The notes under the pieces were generated by a model. The model was not told where the DNA came from, did not search any database, and saw nothing but the letters and a program-made list of their open reading frames with translations. From Paracoccus sediminicola (GTDB lineage: Bacteria > Pseudomonadota > Alphaproteobacteria > Rhodobacterales > Rhodobacteraceae), in contig NZ_CP115768.1 of assembly GCF_027912835.1 (NCBI RefSeq), forward strand, positions 3,030,501-3,094,500: a stretch of 64,000 bases of DNA, read 5' to 3'. Every line of letters begins with the position of its first letter. Position 1 is the first letter of the stretch. Shown one piece after another: positions 44,614 through 54,028 of the stretch. The translations under genes were made by a program, and so were the position numbers.

Positions 44614-46518
44614 ATGAAACTGATCCACTCGCTGGCACTTGCCTGCCTCATCGCCCTGCCGGTCACCACGGCGTCGGCGCAGCCCGCATTCGCACAGGAT
44701 GACGCGCCGCCGCCGCCGCGGCCGGACCGGGTGCAGGACGGTGAGGGCGCAACGCAGGATAGCGGCGGCGACGCACCGGCGATGACCGCGCCGGAGGCAG
44801 AGCCGGAAACGCCGCCCGCGCCGCTGACACAGGATCTGGTCGGCCCGTATCTGGCCGCCCGGACCGCCGCCATCGAGAATGATTTCGACGCCGCCGCCGA
44901 GTACTATCTGCGCGCGCTGCGTCAGGACCCGCAATCGCCTTACCTCAATGACAGCACGCTCGTGTCGCTGATGGCATCGGGCCAGATCGACCGTGCCATT
45001 CAGGTCGCCGACGAGGTGATCGACAGCTCTGGCACCGGCATGAGCTCGCGCCTCGTCGAGCTGGTCGAGCGGGCCCGTGCCGCCGGAGAAGAGGACTGGG
45101 CCGGGCTTCTCGACGCGCTCGACAGTAGCGCCGCCTCGGAAGACGATGGCTCCGAGCAGTTGCTGGACGGCATGCTGCGGGCCTGGGCGCTTCTCGGCGA
45201 TGGGCGTGCCTCGGATGCCGATGCGGCGTTCGAACGGATCCGGCAGATCCCCGGAACCGCCGCCCTGGTCGATTACCACATGGCCCTGGCAAAAGCTCTT
45301 GTCGGTGATTTCGAGACCGCTGCCGAATTGCTTCAAAGCGATGGGCCGGACAGCAATGTCATGGCCGCCATCGTTGAGGCGCAGGTGCTGGCGCAGCTCG
45401 ACCGTCGAGACGATGCGCTTGCCGTGCTGGAGCCGCTCGAGGGAATGGGGATCGATGGCGTGGTCGACGATCTGGCAGCCCGGCTCCGCGATGGCGAAGA
45501 CATTCGCTTCGATGTGGTCTCCTCCCCGAGCGACGGTATCGCGCAGGTGTTTCTGACCTTCGCCACGCTGCTGTCGAACGATGTCGATCCGAACCCGCTG
45601 GCGCTGATCCATGCGAGGCTGGCCAGCTATATCGCGCCGGACATGGCCGATGCCCGGCTTATGGTCGCCCAGATGCTGCAATCGCTCGGCCAGTATGACG
45701 CCGCCGAGACGGAATTCGACGCGCTGCGCGAGCAGGGCGAGATGCGTCCCACCGCCGAGTTGGTGCGCATTGATGCCCTCGCCCGCGCCGATCGGGTGGC
45801 CGATGCAGAAAAGGCCGCGCTTGCCCTGACGGCCGCGCAACCGGATCTGGCCGAGGGCTGGATCGCGCTCGGCGATCTGATGCGCCAGCAGGAGAAATGG
45901 GCCCAGGCGCTGCCCGCCTATGACAAGGCCATCGCCCTGATCGGCACCGACAACCCCGATGATGTCTGGTTCGCGCTTTATGCCCGCGCCATCGCGCTGG
46001 AGCGGCTCGACCAGTTCGATCGCGCCGAAGCGGATTTGCGCGCGGCGCTCGAAATCCGCCCAGATAATGCGCAGATGCTGAATTACCTGGGCTATTCCTT
46101 CGTCGATCGCGGCGAGAACATGGACGAGGCGCTGCGTCTGATCGAACGCGCTGTCGAGCTGTCGCCCGATGATGGCTATATCCTCGATTCGCTTGGCTGG
46201 GTGCTGTATCGGCTCGGCCGCTATCAGGAGGCCGTGGCGCCGCAGGAACGCGCCGTCGCGATGATGAGCAACGACTCGCTGGTCAACGACCATCTCGGGG
46301 ACATCTACTGGAAGGTCGGACGCAAGCGCGAGGCCGAGATCCAGTGGCAGCGCGCGCTCAGCCTCGACCCGGAAACCGAAGCCGATGCCCACCGCATCCG
46401 CGCCAAGCTTGATCGCGGGCTGGATGCGGTGCTGAATGAAGAAGCGGCCAATGGCGGCACGCTGCCTCCGCCGCCGGACGCCCGGGAAGAGGGTGAGGCA
46501 ACGGCCGAAGAGGAATGA
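44614..46518 (+). CDS. Secreted or periplasmic TPR-repeat protein
   Basis: The product of about 634 residues has a signal peptide (LALACLIALPVTTASAQP), a low-complexity Pro/Asp/Glu-rich spacer (about 30-70) and a long array of TPR-like repeats (FDAAAEYYLRALRQDP; DRAEADLRAALEIRPDNAQ; DEALRLIERAVELSPDDGYI). The C-terminal repeats are the best. TPR proteins are scaffolds, so a role in envelope assembly is likely but unspecified. The stop overlaps the ispE ATG. The frame is open from 44431, but the ATG at 44614 gives a clean signal peptide. Confidence 0.86.
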   Translation: MKLIHSLALACLIALPVTTASAQPAFAQDDAPPPPRPDRVQDGEGATQDSGGDAPAMTAPEAEPETPPAPLTQDLVGPYLAARTAAIENDFDAAAEYYLRALRQDPQSPYLNDSTLVSLMASGQIDRAIQVADEVIDSSGTGMSSRLVELVERARAAGEEDWAGLLDALDSSAASEDDGSEQLLDGMLRAWALLGDGRASDADAAFERIRQIPGTAALVDYHMALAKALVGDFETAAELLQSDGPDSNVMAAIVEAQVLAQLDRRDDALAVLEPLEGMGIDGVVDDLAARLRDGEDIRFDVVSSPSDGIAQVFLTFATLLSNDVDPNPLALIHARLASYIAPDMADARLMVAQMLQSLGQYDAAETEFDALREQGEMRPTAELVRIDALARADRVADAEKAALALTAAQPDLAEGWIALGDLMRQQEKWAQALPAYDKAIALIGTDNPDDVWFALYARAIALERLDQFDRAEADLRAALEIRPDNAQMLNYLGYSFVDRGENMDEALRLIERAVELSPDDGYILDSLGWVLYRLGRYQEAVAPQERAVAMMSNDSLVNDHLGDIYWKVGRKREAEIQWQRALSLDPETEADAHRIRAKLDRGLDAVLNEEAANGGTLPPPPDAREEGEATAEEE

Positions 46519-47342
46519 GCGTAACCGAATTCGCGCCGGCCAAGCTGAACCTGACCCTGCATGTCACAGGTCAGCGCGCGGATGGCTATCACCTGCTGGA
46601 TTCGCTGGTCATCTTTGTCACTGCCGGGGACGTTGTAACCCTAACCGGCGGCCCGCTTTCGCTCAGCGTCGAGGGGGCTTTTGCAAAGGGTCTTTCGGAC
46701 GATGATAATCTCTGCCTGCGTGCCGCGCGCATGGCGGGACGCGAAGCCGCGATCACGCTGACCAAGAACCTGCCCGTGGCCTCTGGCCTTGGGGGCGGCT
46801 CTGCGGATGCGGCGGCGGTTCTGCGCGGGCTGGCGCGGATGGGCGCGGCATTGCCGGAAGCGCCTGAGCGGCTTGGTGCCGATCTGCCGGTCTGTCTTGC
46901 AGGACGGCCCGCGCGGATGCGCGGCATCGGAGAGATGCTGGACCCATTGCCCGCGCTGCCCGAGCTTCATCTGGTCGTGGTGAATCCCCGGCAGTCCGTC
47001 TCGACCCCGCAGGTCTATAAGGCACTGGACCGGAGGGACAATCCGCCCATGCCGCCCGTGCCGGACAGCTTCGATCTCGCGGGTCTGATCGCCTATCTCG
47101 AGACCTGCCGCAACGATCTGCAAGACCCCGCCATCGCAATTTGCCCCAGCATCGCTACAGTGCTGCGCGCATTGCGCGACGAGGGGGCTCTGCTGGCCCG
47201 CATGTCCGGTTCTGGCGCAAGCTGCTTTGGGATCTTCCTGGATGCAGCGGCGGCCGGGCTGGCCGCCTATCGGATCGGCGCGGCGCATGAAAGCTGGTGG
47301 ATCACGGCGACGAGACTCGCATCGCCGCCCGTGCCGGTCTAG
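46515..47342 (+). CDS. ispE: 4-diphosphocytidyl-2-C-methyl-D-erythritol kinase
   Basis: IspE is the ATP-dependent kinase of the MEP pathway for isoprenoid precursors. The 275-residue protein shows the start FAPAKLNLTLHVTGQRADGYHLLDSL and the GHMP ATP loop in PVASGLGGGSADAAAVLRGL near residue 88. It is translationally coupled to the TPR gene by ATGA overlap, and pdxJ begins 23 bases after its stop. Confidence 0.94.
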   Translation: MSVTEFAPAKLNLTLHVTGQRADGYHLLDSLVIFVTAGDVVTLTGGPLSLSVEGAFAKGLSDDDNLCLRAARMAGREAAITLTKNLPVASGLGGGSADAAAVLRGLARMGAALPEAPERLGADLPVCLAGRPARMRGIGEMLDPLPALPELHLVVVNPRQSVSTPQVYKALDRRDNPPMPPVPDSFDLAGLIAYLETCRNDLQDPAIAICPSIATVLRALRDEGALLARMSGSGASCFGIFLDAAAAGLAAYRIGAAHESWWITATRLASPPVPV

Positions 47343-47365
47343 ATTCCCTGCAGGAGGTGCCGGAT

Positions 47366-48100
47366 ATGCTGAGACTTGGCGTCAATATCGACCACGTCGC
47401 TACGGTGCGCAACGCGCGTGGCACGCCCTGGCCCGACCCGCTGCGCGCCGCGCAGATGGTCGAAGAGGCAGGCGCCGACGGCATCACCGCGCATCTGCGC
47501 GAGGATCGGCGGCATATCTCGGACGCCGATATCGACGCGCTGATGGAGGGGCTGCGCCTGCCGCTGAACCTCGAAATGGCCGCGACCGCCGAGATGCAGA
47601 CCATCGCGCTGCGCCACAAGCCCCATGCGATCTGTCTGGTGCCCGAAAAACGCGAAGAGCGCACGACCGAGGGCGGGCTGGATGTGGCCGGCAATGACAA
47701 CGCCCTCGGCCATTATATCGAGCCGCTGCGCGATGCGGGGTGCCGGGTGTCGCTGTTCATCGGCCATGAGCCGGCGCAGATCAGGGCCGCGGCGCGGATC
47801 GGGGCGGCGGTGGTCGAGCTGCATACGGGTGCCTATTGCGATTACGACACCGAGGGCCGGATCGCCGAGCGTGACGCCGAGTTGGACGGCCTGCGCGATG
47901 GCGCGGCGCTTGCAGAGAGCCTCGGGCTGGAGGTTCATGCCGGTCACGGGCTGACCTTCGACACCGTCGGCCCCATCGCTGCGATCCCGCAGATCAAGGA
48001 ATTGAATATCGGACATTTCCTGATCTCGGAATCCATCTTTATCGGCCTTCCCGAAGCGATCCGGGAAATGCGCCGCCGCATGAATGAGGCCCGCGCATGA
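47366..48100 (+). CDS. pdxJ: Pyridoxine 5'-phosphate synthase
   Basis: PdxJ closes the pyridine ring of vitamin B6 from 1-deoxyxylulose-5-phosphate and 3-amino-2-oxopropyl phosphate. The product of about 244 residues begins LRLGVNIDHVATVRNARG and shows DGITAHLREDRRHI near 45 and LPLNLEMAATAEM near 70, with AGHGLTFDTVGPI and ELNIGHFLISESIF at the end. GGAGG precedes the ATG at 47366. Its link with ispE and acpS is a housekeeping cluster. Confidence 0.95.
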   Translation: MLRLGVNIDHVATVRNARGTPWPDPLRAAQMVEEAGADGITAHLREDRRHISDADIDALMEGLRLPLNLEMAATAEMQTIALRHKPHAICLVPEKREERTTEGGLDVAGNDNALGHYIEPLRDAGCRVSLFIGHEPAQIRAAARIGAAVVELHTGAYCDYDTEGRIAERDAELDGLRDGAALAESLGLEVHAGHGLTFDTVGPIAAIPQIKELNIGHFLISESIFIGLPEAIREMRRRMNEARA

Positions 48101-48558
48101 TGCGGATTCTGCTGGCTTTTCTGCTGCTGGCTTCGCCAGCTGTCGCTCAGAGCGTCGGTGACTGCGACGCGCGTGTGAGCGCGCGGAGCCTGCCCGAGCC
48201 GTGGGAGGATCACACGGCCGTCTATGCCAACGGAGATGTGCGGGTGGCGGTGATCGACACGCTGGAACCCGCGGCGGCTGCCGTGCATCTGATGGTGCTA
48301 TCGCCGCCGTTGAGTGAGATCGGGGACCGTCAGTGCCGGCTGGTCTCGCTGTCGCGCGCGGAGGGTGGCGCGGCGAGCGGGTTCTTCAATATCGATTTCG
48401 CGGGGCGCAGCGCCGATTACGATCCGGCGCGCGGGTTGGTGCTGGACATCCCGGTTGAAACATTCCGTCCCGAAACCGGCATGGGCGCGCCCGCCACGTT
48501 GAACGTGACGATCAACCAGTCCACCGGCGATGTGACGGCAGAGGTGACCGCTCCGTGA
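48097..48558 (+). CDS. Small secreted protein of unknown function
   Basis: The 153-residue product has a signal peptide ([15 protein letters not shown]) and a mature part rich in beta-strand-like sequence ([31 protein letters not shown]). A pair of cysteines (DCDAR near 22 and RQCRLV near 80) could form a disulfide. No family is recognised. The ATG overlaps the pdxJ stop and the stop overlaps the acpS start, so it is within the operon. Confidence 0.8.
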   Translation: MMRILLAFLLLASPAVAQSVGDCDARVSARSLPEPWEDHTAVYANGDVRVAVIDTLEPAAAAVHLMVLSPPLSEIGDRQCRLVSLSRAEGGAASGFFNIDFAGRSADYDPARGLVLDIPVETFRPETGMGAPATLNVTINQSTGDVTAEVTAP

Positions 48559-48959
48559 TCCTCGGCATCGGGACCGATCTCGCGAATATCGAGCGTATTC
48601 AGGGCGTTCTGGACCGTCATGGCGACCGTTTCCGCAACCGGGTATTTACCGAGCGCGAACTGGCCAAGGCCGCGCGGCGAAAGGATGAGGCCGGGACGCT
48701 GGCAAAGCGTTGGGCGGCGAAGGAGGCCTGTTCCAAGGCGCTTGGCACCGGGCTGGCGATGGGGATTGCGTGGCGGGACATGTCGGTCAGCAATCTGCGC
48801 ACGGGCCAGCCGATCATGCATCTGACGGGCTGGGCCGAGGCGCGTCTGGCGAAGATGACCCCACCGGGGCACCGGGCGGTGGTGCATGTCACCCTGACCG
48901 ACGATCACCCCTGGGCGCAGGCTTTCGTGCTGATCGAGGCTCTGCCGGAACCGGGCTGA
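48555..48959 (+). CDS. acpS: Holo-[acyl-carrier-protein] synthase
   Basis: AcpS transfers the phosphopantetheine arm of CoA to ACP. The 134-residue protein begins with a GTG ([15 protein letters not shown]), with the metal site in GTDL and the second motif [16 protein letters not shown] near 55. It overlaps the previous gene by 4 bases. lepB, which often follows acpS in this group, is 6 kb away here on the other strand, with three DMT/SDR genes between. Confidence 0.93.
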   Translation: MILGIGTDLANIERIQGVLDRHGDRFRNRVFTERELAKAARRKDEAGTLAKRWAAKEACSKALGTGLAMGIAWRDMSVSNLRTGQPIMHLTGWAEARLAKMTPPGHRAVVHVTLTDDHPWAQAFVLIEALPEPG

Positions 48960-49081
48960 AGCTTGCGCACGGCGCGTACACAGACTGCACACTGGACGTA
49001 GACCGGCGTGGCTCTGGCCATCGCGGCGGGTTCGCGCGATGATCGCGGTCAGCGACCCGGCGAAGATGAGGAGGCAGCGCC

Positions 49082-49834
49082 ATGCGGCAGATCGCGATCA
49101 TCACAGGCGGCAGCAAGGGGATCGGCGCCGAGACGGCGCGGCTCTTTGCGGCAGAGGGCCATGACATCTGCATCAGCTATCTTTCCGACGAGGCCGGCGC
49201 GGCGCAGGTCGTGGCGGATTGCAAGGCGCAGGGCGCGCGGGCCATCGCCGTGCAGGGAGATATCGGGCAGGAGGCCAGCGCCGAGGCTCTGTTCGCGCAT
49301 TGCGAGGCCGAGCTTGGGCGGCCCCGCGCGCTGATCAACAATGCCGGGATCATCGGGCAGACCGGACGGCTGGAGGATCTGCCCGCCGCGACGCTGGAGG
49401 CCACGTTCCGTGCCAATGTCTATGGCGTGATCTTCTGCACGCAGGCGGCGATCCCGCGCATGTCCACCGCGCAGGGCGGTGCGGGCGGGGCTATCGTGAA
49501 TATGGGCTCGATCGCGGCGGTGCTGGGCAGTCCGGGGACATATGTCCACTACGCCGCGACCAAGGCGGCAGTCGAATCGCTGAGCATCGGCGCTGGCAAG
49601 GAGCTGGGTCCGGAAGGCATTCGGGTCAACGCGATCCGGGTCGGCACGGCAGAGACCTCGATCCACGAGCGCAGCGGCAACCCAGACCGCCCGAAACAGG
49701 TCGCGGCGCAGACGCCTCTGGGCCGCATCGCCAGCCCGAAAGACGTGGCCGAGGCGGCGCTATGGCTGGCCTCGGACAGGGCATCCTTCGTGACCGGGAC
49801 GGTGCTGACCGTGTCGGGCGGGTTCACGCCCTGA
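49082..49834 (+). CDS. Short-chain dehydrogenase/reductase (SDR)
   Basis: The 250-residue protein is a classical SDR: cofactor loop TGGSKGIGAETARLFA near residue 8, NNAG near 88, the serine in MGSIA near 143, and YAATK near 158. The C-terminal TGTVLTVSGGFTP is typical. The substrate is unknown; 3-oxoacyl-type or sugar reductase activity is common. GAGGAG lies before the ATG. It converges with the rarD-like gene. Confidence 0.88.
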   Translation: MRQIAIITGGSKGIGAETARLFAAEGHDICISYLSDEAGAAQVVADCKAQGARAIAVQGDIGQEASAEALFAHCEAELGRPRALINNAGIIGQTGRLEDLPAATLEATFRANVYGVIFCTQAAIPRMSTAQGGAGGAIVNMGSIAAVLGSPGTYVHYAATKAAVESLSIGAGKELGPEGIRVNAIRVGTAETSIHERSGNPDRPKQVAAQTPLGRIASPKDVAEAALWLASDRASFVTGTVLTVSGGFTP

Positions 49835-49852
49835 GGCCCATGTCCCTTCGCC

Positions 49853-50785
49853 CTATTCGGGGCGCAGAGAAGCCTCGGACTGCGCGGCGCGGCGACGGGC
49901 GCGGGCCGATTGCATGAGCGTATAGCAATAGATCAGCAGGGCCGCCCAGATCAGCGGGAAGGCGATCAGCTGGGCGCCCTCGAACGGTTCGTCGAACAGC
50001 CAGACAGCGATGAAAAAGATCATTGTCGGGGTGATGTATTGCATAATCCCGATGGTCGAGAGGCGCAGCAGCTTGGCGCCATTCGCATAGCACATCAGCG
50101 GGATCGCGGTGAGCGGGCCGGTGCCGATCAGCAGGAGCGACGCGCTCCAGGAGCGGCCGAAATGGCCTCCGCCGTTCAGATGCAGCCAGACCAGATAGCC
50201 AAGGGCGGGCAGGCAGAGCAGCATCACTTCTAGCGTAAAACCCTGATTGGGTCCGAGCGGCAGGGATCGCTTGAAGAACGCATAGAAGCCCCAGGAAAAG
50301 GTCAGCCCGACGGCAACGAGTGGGAGGCTGCCGGTTTCGGCTGTCAGGATGGTGACAGCCAGCGCCGCAAGACCCACCGCTGCCAGTTGCAGCGGGCTGA
50401 GCCTTTCGCCAAGCAGCAACGCGGCCAGCGTCACCGAAAAGAGCGGGTTGATGTAATAGCCGAGCGCTGCCTCGAGGGCGTGATCGTTGATGATCGACCA
50501 GACATAGATCAGCCAGTTGACCGTCACCAGCGAGGCCGTCAGCGCCGCCATGAGAAGCAGCCGGGGCCTGGCAATGGCCGCGCGGATATCGTCGGTGCGC
50601 CGCTGCGCCAGAAGGACTGCGCCGGCCACCGGCAGCGACCAGATGATCCGATGGGCGATGACCTCGACCGGCGGAATATCGGAAAGCAGCTTCATATAAA
50701 GCGGCAGGAAGCCCCAGATCCCGTAGGCGGCAAGCGCGAAGGCGAAGCCTTTCGGCGAATCGGCATATTGAGGGCGGCGTTCCAT
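49853..50785 (-). CDS. rarD: RarD-type EamA permease
   Basis: The product of about 310 residues has ten helices in two EamA repeats. The first part (GFAFALAAYGIWGFLPLYMKLL and EVIAHRIIWSLPVAGAVLL) is typical of RarD. The substrate of RarD is not known with certainty. The ATG at 50785 (MERRPQYADS) is chosen; the longer frame adds a basic leader. The gap to the divergent small-protein gene is 172 bases. Confidence 0.87.
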   Translation of the reverse strand: MERRPQYADSPKGFAFALAAYGIWGFLPLYMKLLSDIPPVEVIAHRIIWSLPVAGAVLLAQRRTDDIRAAIARPRLLLMAALTASLVTVNWLIYVWSIINDHALEAALGYYINPLFSVTLAALLLGERLSPLQLAAVGLAALAVTILTAETGSLPLVAVGLTFSWGFYAFFKRSLPLGPNQGFTLEVMLLCLPALGYLVWLHLNGGGHFGRSWSASLLLIGTGPLTAIPLMCYANGAKLLRLSTIGIMQYITPTMIFFIAVWLFDEPFEGAQLIAFPLIWAALLIYCYTLMQSARARRRAAQSEASLRPE

Positions 50786-50957
50786 GACGATCTTGTTATC
50801 CCGGCCACTCGGGAAAGGGCAGGGGGAGTCTTGCCGATGAGGCTTCGGCAAATCGGCAGGAAATCACTCAGGAACCGGCGCGCGGTTGATGTTGTGGCGG
50901 CAATGCGCACCTATGACCGCGACGGCACAGATGCCGCCGAAATGCAGAGGTTAAGAT

Positions 50958-51350
50958 ATGTTCAAGACATCCGCTCTCGCACTGGGCTTTGCGCTCACCG
51001 CCGGGCTGGCCGCCGCGCAGGAGACCGCGCCGCAGCAGGACCCGGATATGGCGGTGTCCGCCGCCCAGAACCAGCTCGGCGTGCTGGAATATTGCGTTGC
51101 CGAGGGGCATATCGACGGCGCCGCCGTCGAGACCCAGAACGAGCTGATCACGATGATGCCCGCCGCTACCGATCAGGACGCGGTCGATGCCGCCTATGCC
51201 AAGGGGCAGGAGGGCACGGTCAGCGCGATGGGCGTTGAGCAGACCCTCGCCGACGCCGCCGCCGCGCAGGGCTCCGACGAGGCCGCGCTGTGTGCGCAGC
51301 TTGCCTCGCTGGTCGAGCAGGCGGGCGAGCAGGTTTCTCAGCAGCAGTAA
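50958..51350 (+). CDS. Small secreted protein of unknown function
   Basis: The 130-residue product has a signal peptide (TSALALGFALTAGLAAAQ) and a Gln/Asp/Ala-rich mature part predicted helical, with two cysteines (EYCVAEGH and ALCAQLAS) that may pair. No family is recognised. It has its own transcription unit: a divergent promoter region upstream and a strong terminator 20 bases after the stop. Confidence 0.78.
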   Translation: MFKTSALALGFALTAGLAAAQETAPQQDPDMAVSAAQNQLGVLEYCVAEGHIDGAAVETQNELITMMPAATDQDAVDAAYAKGQEGTVSAMGVEQTLADAAAAQGSDEAALCAQLASLVEQAGEQVSQQQ

Positions 51351-51370
51351 GCCCACCGATGGCCGAAAGG

Positions 51371-51404
51371 GGCCGCCGGGGCGATGCGCCTCGGCGGCCT
51401 TTTT
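51371..51404 (+). terminator. Rho-independent terminator
   Basis: GGCCGCCGGGGCG (51371-51383) pairs with CGCCTCGGCGGCC (51387-51399) with one G-U or mismatch, a 3-base loop (ATG), and is followed by five Ts. This is a strong end for the small secreted protein gene before it. Confidence 0.9.
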
Positions 51405-51620
51405 CATGGGCTGGTGCAGCTGCGCTGGGGTCGGCGGCGCTTGGCGATATTGCGGGTTAGTTGCCGGGGGCGGCGCGGTCGCTAATATCTGAACGATATG
51501 CAGTATCCCCTTGGGCCTAAAGGCGCTGACTTGTCACATTTTAAGGCGATCCCGACACGCTGAGAGGAACAACGGGGGCGGGGTCTCTCACTGCTCTCCC
51601 TCTGGCTGAACGTCGCGCTC

Positions 51621-52553
51621 TCAGCGGTCGGCGCGGGCGGGGGTGATGCGGATGTCCTGCTCGGCGCGGCGCTCTCGGTGGATCACGTAAAGCCCCGAGC
51701 CAAGCACGATCAGCGTGCCGAGCAGGGTCAGCCCGTCCAGCCCGTCTCCGAAGACGACATAGCCGACAAGTGTCGCGCCGAGGATTTCCAGATACTGGAA
51801 CGGCGCCAGCACGCTCGCCTCGGCCTGCGCGAAGGCATAAGTCAGAGTCAGGAAAGAGAGCGCGGCAAGCGCGCCAGAGGCGACCAGCCCGATCAGCACC
51901 CATCCCGGCGCCGCGGACAGCGCCGCGAGCGGGCCGACCGCCTCTGCGGGTTGCAGCAGCGAGATCGCGACCAGCGCCGATGCGCCGAACAGGGATGCGC
52001 CGATCTGGAAGCTCAGCGGCGAGGAGTGCCGCGTGGCCTTGCGGGTGACGATCATGTTGAAGGCAAATGCGAGCGCGGCGATCAGCGGCAGTGCCACCAC
52101 CCAGCCGAACTCGGAGAAATTCGGGCGCAGGATGATGAGCGTGCCGATCATGCCGACCGCCACCGCGACATAGCGGCGCGGGCCGGGACGCTCGCCCAGA
52201 AAGGGACCGGCGAGAATGGTCAGCAGCAGCGGCTCGACAAAGAAGATGGCGATGGCGGTGGCGATGGGCATGAACTTGAACGCGGTAATCAGCGAAAGCG
52301 AGATCACCGCATTCAGCAGCCCCGAGGCAAGCGACAGCCAGGACAGGGACCGCCCCGACAGCAATTTCCGCAGCGCCAGCGCGGCAAGCCCCAGCGCGGC
52401 AAGCTGGATCACCGAGCGGATCGCGGTCACATCGGTTGGATGCAGCACGCGGGTGATGAGCTTGGTCAGCGCGTCGCCCATCGGCAGCATGAACATCGCC
52501 GCGCACATGGCGGCGATGCCGAGGGATTGGGCGGATCTGTTCTTGCCGGTCAT
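51621..52553 (-). CDS. DMT-family (EamA) transporter
   Basis: The 310-residue protein has about ten helices in two EamA repeats (FVEPLLLTILAGPFLGERPGPRRYVAV near residue 105, and APFQYLEILGATLVGYVVFGDGLD near 250), the usual drug/metabolite transporter plan. The substrate is unknown. It is not close in sequence to the RarD-type gene 1.5 kb away. The ATG is the first in the frame and has no strong ribosome site. Confidence 0.88.
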   Translation of the reverse strand: MTGKNRSAQSLGIAAMCAAMFMLPMGDALTKLITRVLHPTDVTAIRSVIQLAALGLAALALRKLLSGRSLSWLSLASGLLNAVISLSLITAFKFMPIATAIAIFFVEPLLLTILAGPFLGERPGPRRYVAVAVGMIGTLIILRPNFSEFGWVVALPLIAALAFAFNMIVTRKATRHSSPLSFQIGASLFGASALVAISLLQPAEAVGPLAALSAAPGWVLIGLVASGALAALSFLTLTYAFAQAEASVLAPFQYLEILGATLVGYVVFGDGLDGLTLLGTLIVLGSGLYVIHRERRAEQDIRITPARADR

Positions 52554-52622
52554 GGCCGGAGCCTAGGCGATGCGGGCGGCAAAGCCCATGCCTGCCTCTC
52601 GCGGGACGGTGCAAGCCCGGCC

Positions 52623-52955
52623 TCAGCCAAGGCCGGGCTCGTCCAACAGGGTACGGCCGTTGCGGCTTTCGATCTCGATCACCCAGAGATCGGGGTCGAA
52701 GCCGGTTTCGCGGTGTATCGTGGCATCGATTTCCGGCTCGGGGCCGGTGGCGATGCGGGTCCAGGGACGGGTGTCGGTCTCGAAATCCCATTCCCGCCGC
52801 CAGAGCGTCGCATTGCCGTCCAGCGTCGCGCATTTGACCATGACCGCGCCCGCCGTGTCGTCGCCGTGGCGCAGCACATAGGCGGGAATGTCGGCGAGGC
52901 CCAGCCGGGTCAGATAGGCCCCGACCCAGACATGCGCGGCGAGCCGTTCAGCCAT
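52623..52955 (-). CDS. DUF1491 family protein
   Basis: The product of about 110 residues matches the DUF1491 group of alphaproteobacteria: AAHVWVGAYLTRLGLADIPAYVLRHGDDTAGAVMVK, then REWDFETDTRPW, then IEIESRNGRTLLDEPGL. Function is unknown. The ATG at 52955 overlaps the end of era by 8 bases, so it is co-transcribed with lepB-rnc-era. Confidence 0.88.
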   Translation of the reverse strand: MAERLAAHVWVGAYLTRLGLADIPAYVLRHGDDTAGAVMVKCATLDGNATLWRREWDFETDTRPWTRIATGPEPEIDATIHRETGFDPDLWVIEIESRNGRTLLDEPGLG

Positions 52956-53862
52956 CGCCGAAATCAAGGCCCATCTCGGTGAAACGCTCGGCCTCGTTCA
53001 GCCAGTTCTCGCGGACCTTCACGGTCAGGAACAGATGCACCTTGCGGCCCAGGAATTCGGTCAGCTCCTCGCGGGCGGCCTTGCCGACGGCGCTGATCGT
53101 CTCGCCCTTGTGGCCCAGCACGATTCCCTTGTGACCGGCGCGGGCGACATAGATGATCTGGTCGATCTTTGCGCTGCCGTCCTTGCGGTCCTCCCAGGCT
53201 TCGGTTTCCACGGTAAGCTGATAGGGCAGTTCCTCATGCAGCCGGAGTGTCAGCTTTTCGCGGGTGATCTCGGCGGCGATCATGCGCATCGGCAGATCGG
53301 CAAGCTGGTCCTCGGGATAGAGCCACGGGCCGGGGGGCACGGCGTCGGACAGCCATTTGCGCAGATCGTCGGTGCCACGCCCTTTCTGGGCCGAGATCAT
53401 GAAGGTCTGCGCGAAATCATAGGCCTCGTTCATCTTCTGTGTCAGGGCCAGCAGCACCTCGGGGTTCACCCGGTCGATCTTGTTGATGGCAAGCGCGACG
53501 GGGCGGTCGCCCGCCGTTTCGCGCAGATGGTCGAGGATCTGCTGCACGCCATCGGTCAGCCCGCGATGCGCCTCGATCAGCAGCACGATGACATCGGCGT
53601 CCGAGACCCCGCCCCATGCGGCAGCAACCATCGAGCGGTCGAGCCGGCGGCGCGGACGGAAGATGCCGGGGGTGTCGACGAAGACAAGCTGCGCGTCGCC
53701 CTCCATCGCGATGCCGCGGATGCGGGCGCGGGTGGTCTGCACCTTGTGGGTGACGATCGAGACCTTGGCCCCGACCATGCGGTTCAGGAGGGTGGATTTC
53801 CCGGCATTGGGTTCGCCGATCAGGGCGATGAAGCCTGCGCGGGTCGCGGGGTGTTCGGTCAT
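52948..53862 (-). CDS. era: GTPase Era
   Basis: Era is a 16S rRNA-binding GTPase for 30S maturation. The 304-residue protein has G1 in LIGEPNAGKSTLLNRMVG near residue 15, G3 DTPGIF near 65 and G4 NKIDRVNPE near 127, and the C-terminal KH domain (GIVLGHKGETISAVGKAA). The length is normal. It lies 166 bases after rnc, a gap longer than usual for this pair. Confidence 0.95.
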   Translation of the reverse strand: MTEHPATRAGFIALIGEPNAGKSTLLNRMVGAKVSIVTHKVQTTRARIRGIAMEGDAQLVFVDTPGIFRPRRRLDRSMVAAAWGGVSDADVIVLLIEAHRGLTDGVQQILDHLRETAGDRPVALAINKIDRVNPEVLLALTQKMNEAYDFAQTFMISAQKGRGTDDLRKWLSDAVPPGPWLYPEDQLADLPMRMIAAEITREKLTLRLHEELPYQLTVETEAWEDRKDGSAKIDQIIYVARAGHKGIVLGHKGETISAVGKAAREELTEFLGRKVHLFLTVKVRENWLNEAERFTEMGLDFGDG

Positions 53863-54028
53863 GGCTGGTGTCCTGCGGAGGTGACGCCGCGACGATAGGC
53901 GGCTTGGGGGTGTGGGTTAGGCAGCGGTTGGGTTGGTTGGCGGAATCCCACCCTACGGATTTTTGTGGTGTGCGGGTGGGGTAGTGGACGTCGCAGGATG
54001 CGCTTTGGTGCACCGCAGCGCAGCCCTT

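Noticed and set aside
51541..52833. A 430-codon minus-strand frame overlapping the DMT transporter
   Set aside because: The DMT frame at 51621-52553 has ten clear helices and EamA repeats; the other frame is its out-of-phase shadow.
53930..53990. CCCACCCTAC-like sequence in the rnc-era gap as a dispersed repeat
   Set aside because: Only one imperfect copy is visible; no second copy in the window was found, so a repeat family cannot be claimed.
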